DNA from: an uncultured Lactobacillus sp.
GTDB lineage: Bacteria > Bacillota > Bacilli > Lactobacillales > Lactobacillaceae
NCBI GenBank assembly: GCA_937874695.1
Contig: CALNAJ010000014.1
Coordinates: forward strand, 1-64,000
DNA: 64,000 nucleotides
Direction: 5' to 3'
A program made the translations under genes and the position numbers. Within the stretch, counting starts at the first letter, position 1. Each line of letters starts with the position of its first letter. The notes below the pieces were generated by a model. It searched no databases and was not told where the DNA came from. It was given only the letters and a program-made list of their open reading frames with translations. This document shows, in pieces, positions 51,307-59,341 of this stretch.

Positions 51307-52446
51307 TTAGAAGGTCCGTACCGGCGTAATCAATTGAATGAAGTTGCTGGTATCTTCCGTTGGGACCAATGTGAATGGCCGCAATGCTGACGTGAAGGCT
51401 ACGCGGATCGTCGTTTGACCGAATGACCGTAAAGCGTCCTTCATGTAGTCAGGGTTAAAGGAAATCTCGAGGTCATCCCCGGTAATTTCCTTAGGGTCCA
51501 ACGCTTCTTCAACATTCCCGACATCTGGGGAATTACTGAAGATGGTGACTTGGTTGTCCGCTGGTGTCAATGTCAGCTTAACCACGTTGTTCCGGGATTC
51601 ATGAGACAACAGCGAGGCCCGTTCAACAGCAGCCAATAATTCTGGTGCTTCGAATTCGACCGTTGTTGAAGCATCCTTGGGGATCAGCCGTGAAGTATCT
51701 GGATAGTTCCCTTCCAGTAACCGTGAGTAGAACGAGGTGTCCCCTAGTAAGAACAACACTTGGTTTTCTGAGAATTGCATCTTCACGTCGCTGTCATCGT
51801 CACCAATCATTCGAGAAAGTTCAGTTAAACTCTTCCCAGGAATGATCACGTCAAAGGCTGCGCTACTTGGCGTAGGCAATTCAATCTGACGTTGTGATAA
51901 CCGGTGACTATCCGTGGCGACCGCCAAGAATTGGTTGTCAGCCAATACAAAGTGAACCCCCGTCAAGATTGGGCGACTTTCTTGGTTGGAAACGGCAATA
52001 ACCGTCTGACTGATCAATTCCTTGAAGACGGCACCAGATAACACAACGGAATCAGCGGCGTCAACTTCTGGTAAGTGCGGATAGTTGTTGGCATCTTGCC
52101 CATTGATATTGAAGGCTGCGGACCCGGACGTAATTTCCGTTTGGAAAGCGTCCTTAACCGTCACTGTCATGGTTTGTTCTGGCAAACGTTTAACAATTTC
52201 ACTGAAGAAACGGGCCGTTAAAACAATGGCTCCTGGTTCATCAATGGTTAAGCCAATGTCTGGATCATCCGCCCGAATCAGGGATTCGATTGAAATGTCA
52301 GCGTTCGAACCAGTCAGTAAGAGGCCCGCATCACTAGCAACGATCTTGATCCCCGTTAAAATGGGAATTGTGGTCTTAGACGAAATGGCCCGTGACACAT
52401 TGTTGAGTTCCTTAATGAAGGCCGCCCGGTTAATGGAAAATTTCAT
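51307..52446 (-). CDS. dnaN: DNA polymerase III sliding clamp (beta subunit)
   Basis: A ring-forming processivity clamp. The 379 residues from ATG 52446 form three similar domains (MKFSINRAAFIKELNNVSRA; ISQTVIAVSNQESRPILTGV; LEISFNPDYMKDALRSFG) and end RTF, close to the usual VLPIR(T/S) tail. A GTG four codons upstream overlaps AAGGAG, so ATG is preferred. It follows dnaA across a 259-bp gap that belongs to oriC. Confidence 0.98.
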   Translation of the reverse strand: MKFSINRAAFIKELNNVSRAISSKTTIPILTGIKIVASDAGLLLTGSNADISIESLIRADDPDIGLTIDEPGAIVLTARFFSEIVKRLPEQTMTVTVKDAFQTEITSGSAAFNINGQDANNYPHLPEVDAADSVVLSGAVFKELISQTVIAVSNQESRPILTGVHFVLADNQFLAVATDSHRLSQRQIELPTPSSAAFDVIIPGKSLTELSRMIGDDDSDVKMQFSENQVLFLLGDTSFYSRLLEGNYPDTSRLIPKDASTTVEFEAPELLAAVERASLLSHESRNNVVKLTLTPADNQVTIFSNSPDVGNVEEALDPKEITGDDLEISFNPDYMKDALRSFGQTTIRVAFTSALRPFTLVPTEDTSNFIQLITPVRTF

Positions 52447-52528
52447 AAGATGAGACACTCCTTTTTAGTGGTGCGTAGTTTACTTAATTAAAAGAAAAAG
52501 ACAGTAGCCGTAGTAGAGCAGTGTATTC

Positions 52529-52621
52529 TGTGGATAACTTGACGAAATAGCTTGTGTTACTAGCTTTTCCACCTGTGGATAACTTGTGGAAAACTTTAGA
52601 GCTTTTCCTTTTTTATCCACA
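52529..52621. other. DnaA boxes between dnaA and dnaN (oriC, right part)
   Basis: Perfect TTATCCACA boxes at 52529-52537 (reverse), 52574-52582 (reverse) and 52613-52621, with a weaker one at 52584-52592. Origin boxes on both sides of dnaA are the Firmicutes bipartite pattern. Confidence 0.85.
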
Positions 52622-52662
52622 CGCTCTGTTAGCCATACGTCTATCATACCCTAGTTGGTCAC

Positions 52663-52713
52663 AAAAAAACCGTCACGAGTCTGCTAACTTTGTCGCGCTG
52701 ACTCGGACGGTTT
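52663..52713 (-). terminator. dnaA terminator
   Basis: AACCGTCCGAGTC pairs with GACTCGTGACGGTT, followed by a T run on the minus strand. Confidence 0.8.
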
Positions 52714-52717
52714 CGTC

Positions 52718-54076
52718 CTAGCGCCGTAATTCATCTTTCAGATTATCGATGTCCTTTTGCAATTCGGCATCGGTCTTCAGTGAATCCTGGATTTTATCGT
52801 AGGCGTGGATGACCGTGGTGTGATCTTTACCGCCAAATTCGTTCCCAATACGTGGCAGTGACGCTTCCGTCAGTTCACGCGATAGGTACATGGCGATTTG
52901 CCGGGGCATGACAATGGCTTGCTTGCGTTTCTTTCCCTTCAAATCCTTAAGAGAAACGTGGAAGTAGTTCGCCACGCGGTCCTGAATGACCGGAATCGTG
53001 ATGGCATCCGTGGCGTTGGCGAGGTTGAGGCTCTTGAGTGCCTCAGCGGCCAGGTCAGTCGTAATCGGCTGATGCATCAACTGATGGTAGGCTTGCACTC
53101 GAGCCAATGCGCCCTCAAGCTCCCGCACGTTAGAGTCGATTTGCCCGGCGATGTAGCTTAAGGTGTCGTCGGGGATGTCGATCTGATCGGCGTCGGCTTT
53201 GTTGCGAAGAATGGCGATTCGCGTTTCCAAGTCTGGCGGTGTGATGTCGACCGATAAGCCCCAAGCGAACCGCGAAACGAGGCGGTCCTGCAACTTCGGA
53301 ATCTCATTAGGTAGTCGATCGGAAGTCAGGACGATCTGCTTCTCATCATCATAAAGCGCATTAAATGTATGGAAGAACTCTTCTTGGGTTCCTTCCTTAT
53401 TAGCAAAGAACTGAATATCATCGACCAGTAGCAGATCAACGTTACGATACTCCTGACGGAACTGCTCCTGCGTCCGGGTTTGAATCGCATTGATAAAGTC
53501 GTTCGTGAAGGCTTCGCTAGTGACATATTTGACCTTGGTATCCGGGCGATCTTCAAGCATTTTATTGCCGATCGCATGCATCAAGTGGGTTTTACCAAGG
53601 CCCACGCCACCGTAGAAGAACAGCGGATTATACATCACGCCTGGTTCTTCGGAGACAACTAAGGCCGCTGCATGGGCCATTTGGTTGCCTTTTCCGATGA
53701 CGAAAGTGTCAAAAGTGTAGCGGGAGTTCAGCGCGGTTTCCTTCATGAAAGTCGGTGTTGGCTCGGCAGTGGCCGGTTCCTCGGGGGTCGCGGTCTTTGC
53801 TTTGCGTGTCGCCTGTTGTTGGCGTTCGCTTTCGATGATCAAAATCGGTTGAATATCTTCGTGAGCGGCTTGGTATGCGTATTCTACCAATTGCTGGTCC
53901 AGGTGTTGGTGGGTCCAGTAATCACGATGCAGGGGTGACGGGAGTTCCAACGTTAACTTATTGCCATCTAAGGCAATTGGCTTGGCAGTTTCGATCCAAG
54001 TCTTATAGGTCGTTGGTGTGTTATTTTCCTCGAATAACTCCTTGATATCAGTCCATAAAGTTACCATATCTGGCAC
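52718..54076 (-). CDS. dnaA: Chromosomal replication initiator DnaA
   Basis: DnaA opens oriC. The 452 residues have domain I (1-80), a variable linker (85-112), the AAA+ core with Walker A GGVGLGKT (156-163) and Walker B LLVDDIQFF, and domain IV with the DNA-binding signature GGKDHTTVIHAYDKI. The start is GTG 54076, 8 nt after GGGGG; ATG 54067 is the alternative. DnaA boxes flank the gene on both sides, allowing autoregulation. Confidence 0.98.
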   Translation of the reverse strand: MPDMVTLWTDIKELFEENNTPTTYKTWIETAKPIALDGNKLTLELPSPLHRDYWTHQHLDQQLVEYAYQAAHEDIQPILIIESERQQQATRKAKTATPEEPATAEPTPTFMKETALNSRYTFDTFVIGKGNQMAHAAALVVSEEPGVMYNPLFFYGGVGLGKTHLMHAIGNKMLEDRPDTKVKYVTSEAFTNDFINAIQTRTQEQFRQEYRNVDLLLVDDIQFFANKEGTQEEFFHTFNALYDDEKQIVLTSDRLPNEIPKLQDRLVSRFAWGLSVDITPPDLETRIAILRNKADADQIDIPDDTLSYIAGQIDSNVRELEGALARVQAYHQLMHQPITTDLAAEALKSLNLANATDAITIPVIQDRVANYFHVSLKDLKGKKRKQAIVMPRQIAMYLSRELTEASLPRIGNEFGGKDHTTVIHAYDKIQDSLKTDAELQKDIDNLKDELRR

Positions 54077-54176
54077 TGATGTATCCCCCTATTAATTATT
54101 TAGATAGTCATTTCCCATTTGGGCGTAAGACCCCCAAACGAAAACGTAAGTCCAGTGTAGCATGAAGAAAAAAAGT

Positions 54177-54445
54177 TTTCCACAGGGTATTTTGAACTGT
54201 GAATAATTGTTTCACAGAAAGTGGAAAGAGTTATCCACAGGCGGTCTGGTGTCTGTGGATAGTTTTACACAATTTGAGTTATGCACACCCGATTGTGGAC
54301 CAAAAACGTGATAGTATCAAGTGTTTCACAAGTTATCCACAGAATCCACTGAACCTATAAAAGTAAAATAAACAGGCTGTGGAACAGTGGATAACCGGGT
54401 GGGAAAGTCAGGGAAAACTTTTGAGCAATTTTAGAGTTATCCACA
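54177..54445. other. oriC DnaA-box cluster upstream of dnaA
   Basis: Perfect TTATNCACA boxes at 54231-54239, 54279-54287, 54333-54341 and 54437-54445. Near-matches lie at 54177-54185, 54198-54206 (reverse), 54254-54262 (reverse) and 54387-54395 (reverse). AT-rich DNA follows at 54460-54500, suitable for unwinding. It lies between the divergent dnaA and rpmH genes, as in other Firmicutes. Confidence 0.92.
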
Positions 54446-54527
54446 GTCAAAGTGCATGAAACAAATTTCTTCGGGGAGAACTTTTTTATGGAAATTCAAA
54501 GTTCCTATTTCCATTCTGCCGAATTTA

Positions 54528-54536
54528 TGCTAATAT
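54528..54536 (+). promoter_or_regulatory. Extended -10 promoter of rpmH
   Basis: TGCTAATAT (TGn plus TAATAT) about 75 bp upstream of rpmH, with a weak -35. Confidence 0.4.
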
Positions 54537-54612
54537 GTTCAGGAAATGCATTTAGTATTTGTCTGGCTCCACCAGATAAAAAATAGTCATAGTTAAGAGA
54601 GGAGATTTTACG

Positions 54613-54747
54613 ATGAAGCGCACTTTCCAACCAAAGAAACGTCACCGTTCACGTGTCCACGGCTTCCGCAAGCGTATGAGCACTAGCAATGGCCGTCAAG
54701 TATTAGCACGTCGCCGTCAAAAGGGACGTAAAGTATTGTCTGCATAG
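54613..54747 (+). CDS. rpmH: 50S ribosomal protein L34
   Basis: A 44-residue, strongly basic protein: MKRTFQPKKRHRSRVHGFRK, then RMSTSNGRQVLARRRQKGRK and VLSA. It is the universal neighbour of dnaA and rnpA. GAGAGGAG lies before ATG 54613. Confidence 0.98.
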   Translation: MKRTFQPKKRHRSRVHGFRKRMSTSNGRQVLARRRQKGRKVLSA

Positions 54748-54851
54748 GCCGCTGATAGTTCAGTGGTCTTTTTATTTTATCTGCGAGAAGACTGGGACCC
54801 TAATCTCTCGCGGACTGTTCAACAAATCGTTGAGAATTTTGGAGATGCACC

Positions 54852-55208
54852 ATGCGAAAATCTTACCGCATTAAGAAAGAAGCGGAATTCCAGCAGGTCT
54901 TTGAAACCAGAAATTCGGTCGCAAACCGGCAATTTGTGGTGTATTCAATGGAAAAACCTGATCAATTACATTTTCGAGTTGGCATTTCGGTCGGTAAGAA
55001 AATTGGGAACGCGGTCCACCGTAACTGGGTGAAGCGCCGGATTCGGCAGAGTCTACTCGAGTTAAAACCCTACCTCAAGCAGGATGTGGATTTTCTCGTG
55101 ATTGCTCGGCCCCGGGCGGACGGCATTTCCATGACTGATGCGAAGAGCAGCCTGATTCATGTTTTGAAGCTGGCAAAACTGCTGGATTCCAACTATAGCG
55201 AGGAATAA
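54852..55208 (+). CDS. rnpA: Ribonuclease P protein component
   Basis: A 118-residue basic protein that helps the RNase P RNA cut tRNA leaders. The RNR motif reads GNAVHRNWVKRRIRQ (about 54-68), and the N-terminal RIKKEAEFQQVF is conserved. It lies between rpmH and yidC, 2 bp before the latter. Confidence 0.97.
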   Translation: MRKSYRIKKEAEFQQVFETRNSVANRQFVVYSMEKPDQLHFRVGISVGKKIGNAVHRNWVKRRIRQSLLELKPYLKQDVDFLVIARPRADGISMTDAKSSLIHVLKLAKLLDSNYSEE

Positions 55209-55210
55209 AA

Positions 55211-56044
55211 GTGAAAAAGTACAAACATACCCTACTTATGCTAGGTATTGTGAGCTTAGTCTTTATCCTTTCCGCTTGTAGCAATGCACCAATCACCAAT
55301 CATAGTACTGGGATTTGGGACGGCTGGATCGTTCTGAACTTCTCCCGGGCAATTATTGGGTTGGCCAACATGTTCGGCGGAAGCTACGGTATCGGGATTA
55401 TCATCTTTACGGTTATCGTGCGGATTATTTTACTCCCACTGATGATTTTCCAGACCCGGAGCATGCGGAAGACGCAGGACTTACAGCCACAATTAAAAGC
55501 CTTACAGAAGAAATACTCCTCAAAAGATCGCGAAACGATGCAAAAGATGCAGGCCGAACAGCAAAAACTGTATTCGGAAGCGGGCGTTCACCCCATGTTG
55601 GGTTGCCTTCCTGCCGTCGTCCAGTTGCCAATCATCTGGGCCTTGTATCAAGCTATCTGGCGGACGGCCGTTCTACGGTCCGGGAGCTTCCTGTGGTTGC
55701 AATTAGGCCACAAAGACCCGTATTTCATCCTACCTGTCTTGGCCGCTGTCGCCACGCTGATTAGTTCGTGGTTAAGCACCAAGTCAATGCCAGAGTCCAA
55801 CTCAATGAGTACCATGATGATCGTCGGAATGCCGGTAGTGGTCTTCTTCACTGCCCTGAACGTGCCATCATCACTGTCCTTATACTGGACGATTTCCTAC
55901 GTGTTCCAAGTTGGCCAAACCTTGTTAATTCAAAATCCGTGGAAGATCCAAGCGGAACGCGATGCCAAGGAAAAGGAAAAGAACGAACACGAACGCACGG
56001 TCAAGAAAGCAATTCGACGTGCAAAGCAAAGCAAACGCAAGTAA
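55211..56044 (+). CDS. yidC: Membrane protein insertase YidC (OxaA/SpoIIIJ type)
   Basis: YidC inserts membrane proteins alone or with SecYEG. The lipoprotein signal ends in LSAC (Cys22 or nearby). Five membrane segments follow, with a cytoplasmic hairpin (TRSMRKTQDLQPQLKALQKK) and the conserved groove arginine in VIVRIILLPL. The C-terminus is Lys-rich, as in ribosome-binding homologs. The start is GTG 55211, 2 bp after rnpA. It is one of possibly two paralogs in such genomes. Confidence 0.95.
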   Translation: MKKYKHTLLMLGIVSLVFILSACSNAPITNHSTGIWDGWIVLNFSRAIIGLANMFGGSYGIGIIIFTVIVRIILLPLMIFQTRSMRKTQDLQPQLKALQKKYSSKDRETMQKMQAEQQKLYSEAGVHPMLGCLPAVVQLPIIWALYQAIWRTAVLRSGSFLWLQLGHKDPYFILPVLAAVATLISSWLSTKSMPESNSMSTMMIVGMPVVVFFTALNVPSSLSLYWTISYVFQVGQTLLIQNPWKIQAERDAKEKEKNEHERTVKKAIRRAKQSKRK

Positions 56045-56069
56045 ACAGTTAGCATAAATGCATTTTATC

Positions 56070-56100
56070 GGCGCGGGACTTCGGTTCGGCGCTCTTTTTG
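56070..56100 (+). terminator. yidC terminator
   Basis: A GCGCGGGAC/GTTCGGCGC stem with a TTCG loop (one mismatch), followed by TCTTTTTG. Confidence 0.7.
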
Positions 56101-56106
56101 TACAGA

Positions 56107-56226
56107 GAGTGGAGCAAGCCGTTTAGACTCTGAGCATTAGGGAGCTAAGGGGCTTCTGTTCGGCTTCGCCGGGCAGGAGTCCCTTAGCTTTCTAAGCGCA
56201 GGAGTCTGGCTTGCGGAACTCGTTTC
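56107..56226 (+). repeat. Structured repeat unit B1 (complete)
   Basis: GCAAGCC pairs with GGCTTGC, and AGACTC with GAGTCT (AGATTC/GAATCT in A1). TGAGCATTA faces TAAGCG. The inner helix is GAGCTAAGG/CCTTAGCTT with CTTCTGTTCGGC/GCCGGGCAGGAG above it. Confidence 0.8.
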
Positions 56227-56366
56227 GGCGGCCGCATATTTCCCAAGTGTTCGGGTGAGAGCAAGTTTGGCTCTCTAAGCCAGAGCAGTCAGTAACGGCC
56301 TCGCCGGACAGGAGAACTTAGCTTTCTAAGCGGAAGAACCTGCCTTGCGTAACTCGTTTCAAATCA

Positions 56367-56483
56367 GAGTGTGAAGGAGGGCGGTAGGTTCTGAGCATTA
56401 ACGTAGATAAGTGCCAGCTTGGCGGAGCCGAGCCGGTGCTTATCTGGGTTAAGCGCAGGGACCTGCCCGACTGAACACGTTTC
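56367..56483 (+). repeat. Structured repeat unit B3 (complete, type 2)
   Basis: GGGC pairs with GCCC and AGGTTC with GGACCT (both changed on both sides relative to A1). TGAGCATTAACG faces GGTTAAGCGCAG. The inner helix is AGATAAGTGCC/GGTGCTTATCT. It ends ACACGTTTC and is followed by the shared tail. Confidence 0.8.
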
Positions 56484-56783
56484 AGAGGATGCATATTTCC
56501 CAAATATTTTGGCGAGAGCAAGTCTAGTGAACTAGGTTGAATTAAGTATCAGCAACTACTCTGAACAAGAATCCCTTAGCACCTTAAGTCAGAGCAGCCA
56601 TTAACAATTACCAGGCCAGCCCAACCCGCATCCCCAAATCTACACAAATCCCGCCCGCCACCCTAACACCCAATACAGTCTCCTCAAAATAACCCGCACC
56701 ATTTCGCACTTCTCGACAGATTCTAAGAGTCTCATATTCCCCGTCATTTTCGGGCTGAATTACGGGGTGCGCCGCAAGCATTA

Positions 56784-56792
56784 TGGTATACT
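56784..56792 (+). promoter_or_regulatory. Extended -10 promoter of jag
   Basis: TGGTATACT (TGn plus TATACT) 35 bp before ATG 56827, directly after the repeat array; the -35 is weak. Confidence 0.45.
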
Positions 56793-56826
56793 GAATTTTA
56801 GCGAAAAAGACATGGAGGAATGGACG

Positions 56827-57621
56827 ATGACAATCTACACGGGCAAAACGGAAGAGACAGCGATTGCAGCGGGGTTAACCGCGCTCAACAGTCGCCGCGA
56901 CCAAGTGGTAATTAAGGTGGTCGCCACTCCGCGAAAGGGTTGGCTGGGAATCGGCCGGCGCGATGCCATGGTGGATATTGTCCTCAAGACGGTTGCGGAA
57001 GCTTCATCCGCTGCACCAACGCCAACCTCAGCGGCGTCAATGGTCAGTTCAACGGCCTCATTGAATTCGGCAGCCGCTTCAGTGGCACCAGCAACTGCAG
57101 AACCAGCTACGGAAGCAACATCAGCCTCAGCGGAACCCACAGTGACCCCTCAGGAGCGCCGTAAGCGACGTGAGGCGGCTATCGAAGCCGTTCAGGACTA
57201 CTTGGCAACCATTGTCGAACAACTGGGCATAGACGCCACGATAGACGTTGAATCGGGTGCGCACCGCCAAGTCCGGTTGGTCTTTACCACGGATAAGGAA
57301 GGGCTCCTGATCGGCAAGCACGGTCGGACCATCAACGCTTTACAGAGCTTGGCCCAATTATTTTTGAACCATCATGGCGCTGCTCACGTGGAGTTAGAAT
57401 TGGATGTTGCGAACTACCGGGAACGGCGTGCGGCTACGTTAGGTCGCTTGGCGGAGAGCACGGCACGCGAGGTCGTCGCGACCGGGAAACCCATTTATTT
57501 GGACCCGATGCCGTCGTTTGAACGTAAGCAGATTCACGCCGTCTTGTCGAAGAATCGCTACGTCACGACGTATTCTGCAGGGAAGGAACCCCATCGCGCG
57601 GTCGTCATCGAACCGGCATAA
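56827..57621 (+). CDS. jag: RNA-binding protein Jag/KhpB
   Basis: KhpB pairs with KhpA as an RNA chaperone affecting division and wall synthesis. The 264 residues show the Jag-N domain (MTIYTGKTEETAIAAGL, ending PRKGWLGIGRRDA), an Ala/Ser/Thr/Pro linker (60-115), a KH domain (FTTDKEGLLIGKHGRT) and an R3H domain (RRAATLGRLAESTAR, then NRYVTTYSAG). ATG 56827 follows GGAGGAATGGACG; upstream in-frame codons have no ribosome site. Unlike the usual yidC-jag pair, a 780-bp repeat array separates the two genes. Confidence 0.94.
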   Translation: MTIYTGKTEETAIAAGLTALNSRRDQVVIKVVATPRKGWLGIGRRDAMVDIVLKTVAEASSAAPTPTSAASMVSSTASLNSAAASVAPATAEPATEATSASAEPTVTPQERRKRREAAIEAVQDYLATIVEQLGIDATIDVESGAHRQVRLVFTTDKEGLLIGKHGRTINALQSLAQLFLNHHGAAHVELELDVANYRERRAATLGRLAESTAREVVATGKPIYLDPMPSFERKQIHAVLSKNRYVTTYSAGKEPHRAVVIEPA

Positions 57622-57696
57622 GTTTCGTTTGACAAACGCGCCGTTACCCCTTATAGTGAAGACAATCATTCTTATCAAGTTTACGATAAAGTAGTG

Positions 57697-57748
57697 AAAG
57701 TACTTTATCCACGCACAGTTAGGTGGCGTGGAGTAGGTGCTTTTTTTT
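57697..57748 (+). terminator. jag terminator
   Basis: CCACGC pairs with GCGTGG, with outer AAAG/CTTT pairs, followed by eight T. Confidence 0.75.
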
Positions 57749-57877
57749 ATGGCGTTAAATGATACGCCCGGGGTGAGCGCTTGCAACATTAGCTGATTTA
57801 GTACAGCGCCGCGTGACGAAAATCAAAACTTGTTTAAGACAATTCAGACAGTAGGAATTATAAAAGGAGGATGGCTC

Positions 57878-59272
57878 ATGACAGTCACCACAACAGAATT
57901 TGATACGATTGCAGCAATCTCGACGCCGCCTGGTGAAGGTGGTATCTCGATTATCCGCTTGAGCGGTGAGGAAGTCTTCGACGTTGCCTGCAAGCTCTTC
58001 AAGGGCGCAGACTTAAAGAAGGTCGGCACGCACACCATTCATTACGGCCACATCATCGACCCCGAAAATGGGGAAGAAGTGGATGAGGTCATGGTTACCG
58101 TGATGCGGGCCCCTAAGACCTACACCAAAGAAGATATTATCGAAATCAACTGTCACGGTGGTATCGTGGCCACGAACCGGATTCTCCAGCTGTGCCTGAG
58201 CTACGGCGCACGGTTGGCCGAACCTGGTGAGTACACCAAGCGGGCCTTCCTAAATGGCCGGATTGACCTGACCCAGGCGGAATCCGTCATGGATCTGATT
58301 CGGGCCAAGACCGACAAGTCGATGAAGGTCGCCTTGAACCAATTAGACGGTGATCTGTCGAAATTGATCAGAAATCTTCGTCAGGACATCCTGGATGCAC
58401 TGGCTCAGGTTGAGGTCAATATCGACTATCCCGAGTACGATGACGTGGAGACCATGACGACCAAAATGCTGTTGGAGAAGGCCCAAGAGGTCAAACAACA
58501 TATTAAGACGTTGCTGGCGACCGCTAAGCAGGGGAAAGTCCTTCGTGAAGGTCTCGCCACGGCAATTGTTGGCCGGCCTAACGTGGGGAAGAGTAGCTTG
58601 TTGAACCATTTACTCCACGAAGACAAGGCGATTGTGACCGACGTTGCTGGGACCACGCGTGACGTGATTGAAGAATACGTCAACGTTAAGGGTGTACCGC
58701 TGAAACTGATCGATACGGCTGGTATTCGGGATACAACGGATAAGGTTGAAAAGATCGGGGTCGAACGGTCACGGAAGGCCATCAACACGGCTGATTTGGT
58801 CATGCTGGTCTTGAACGCCAGTGAGGCCTTAACGACCGAGGATATGCAGTTGCTGGACGCTACGGCTGACACGCAACGGATCTTAATTTTGAATAAGACA
58901 GACCTGCCACAGAAGCTGGATATGTCGGTGTTGAAACAGTCTGCCGGCGACAGCCCGATCCTTGAAACCTCCATCTTGAAGAGTTCAGGGTTGGATCAGC
59001 TGGAGGAAACGATTGCGCATCTCTTCTTTGATGAGGGAATCGAGTCCAGCCAAAGTACGGTGATGGTGACCAATGCCCGGCACATCGGGTTGTTACATCA
59101 AGCCAGTGACGCCTTAGACGACGTCATGCACGGCATCGCTGCGGGGATGCCCGTGGATCTGGTGCAGATCGATATGACGCGGGCCTGGGACTTGCTCGGT
59201 GAGATTACCGGGGATAGCTACCAAGACGAGCTGCTCGATCAGCTGTTTAGCCAGTTCTGTTTAGGGAAATAA
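57878..59272 (+). CDS. mnmE: tRNA modification GTPase MnmE
   Basis: MnmE with MnmG installs the cmnm5 group on wobble uridine of certain tRNAs. The 464 residues have the N-terminal folate-binding domain (1-120), a helical domain, the G domain with GRPNVGKS (232-239), DTAGIRDT and LNKTDL, and the C-terminal FCLGK with catalytic Cys. The start at ATG 57878 is set by AAAGGAGG 7 nt upstream. Confidence 0.98.
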   Translation: MTVTTTEFDTIAAISTPPGEGGISIIRLSGEEVFDVACKLFKGADLKKVGTHTIHYGHIIDPENGEEVDEVMVTVMRAPKTYTKEDIIEINCHGGIVATNRILQLCLSYGARLAEPGEYTKRAFLNGRIDLTQAESVMDLIRAKTDKSMKVALNQLDGDLSKLIRNLRQDILDALAQVEVNIDYPEYDDVETMTTKMLLEKAQEVKQHIKTLLATAKQGKVLREGLATAIVGRPNVGKSSLLNHLLHEDKAIVTDVAGTTRDVIEEYVNVKGVPLKLIDTAGIRDTTDKVEKIGVERSRKAINTADLVMLVLNASEALTTEDMQLLDATADTQRILILNKTDLPQKLDMSVLKQSAGDSPILETSILKSSGLDQLEETIAHLFFDEGIESSQSTVMVTNARHIGLLHQASDALDDVMHGIAAGMPVDLVQIDMTRAWDLLGEITGDSYQDELLDQLFSQFCLGK

Positions 59273-59341
59273 CGTTAAATGAAAACCACAAAGAGACCGC
59301 TTGACCGCCGCTACGACGATCAGGCATGGAGGGAAAGAACC

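Larger units (their letters stand above)
56104..56715 (+). repeat. Structured-repeat array B
   Basis: This array is behind the yidC terminator: B1 (complete), B2 (56265-56360, 5' half decayed), B3 (complete), and a decayed piece near 56565-56610. Its unit order, spacer (GGCTCTCTAAGCCAGAGCAG) and CA-rich end match array A at 26.5 kb, so the whole array was duplicated or copied between loci. Confidence 0.8.

Noticed and set aside
54208..54223. Third parS site in oriC
   Set aside because: TGTTTCACAGAAAGTG matches only the left half of the site.
26450..56715. Insertion sequence or MITE ends on the structured repeats
   Set aside because: No transposase, no target-site duplications and no terminal inverted repeats beyond the internal helix could be seen; a MITE origin is not excluded.
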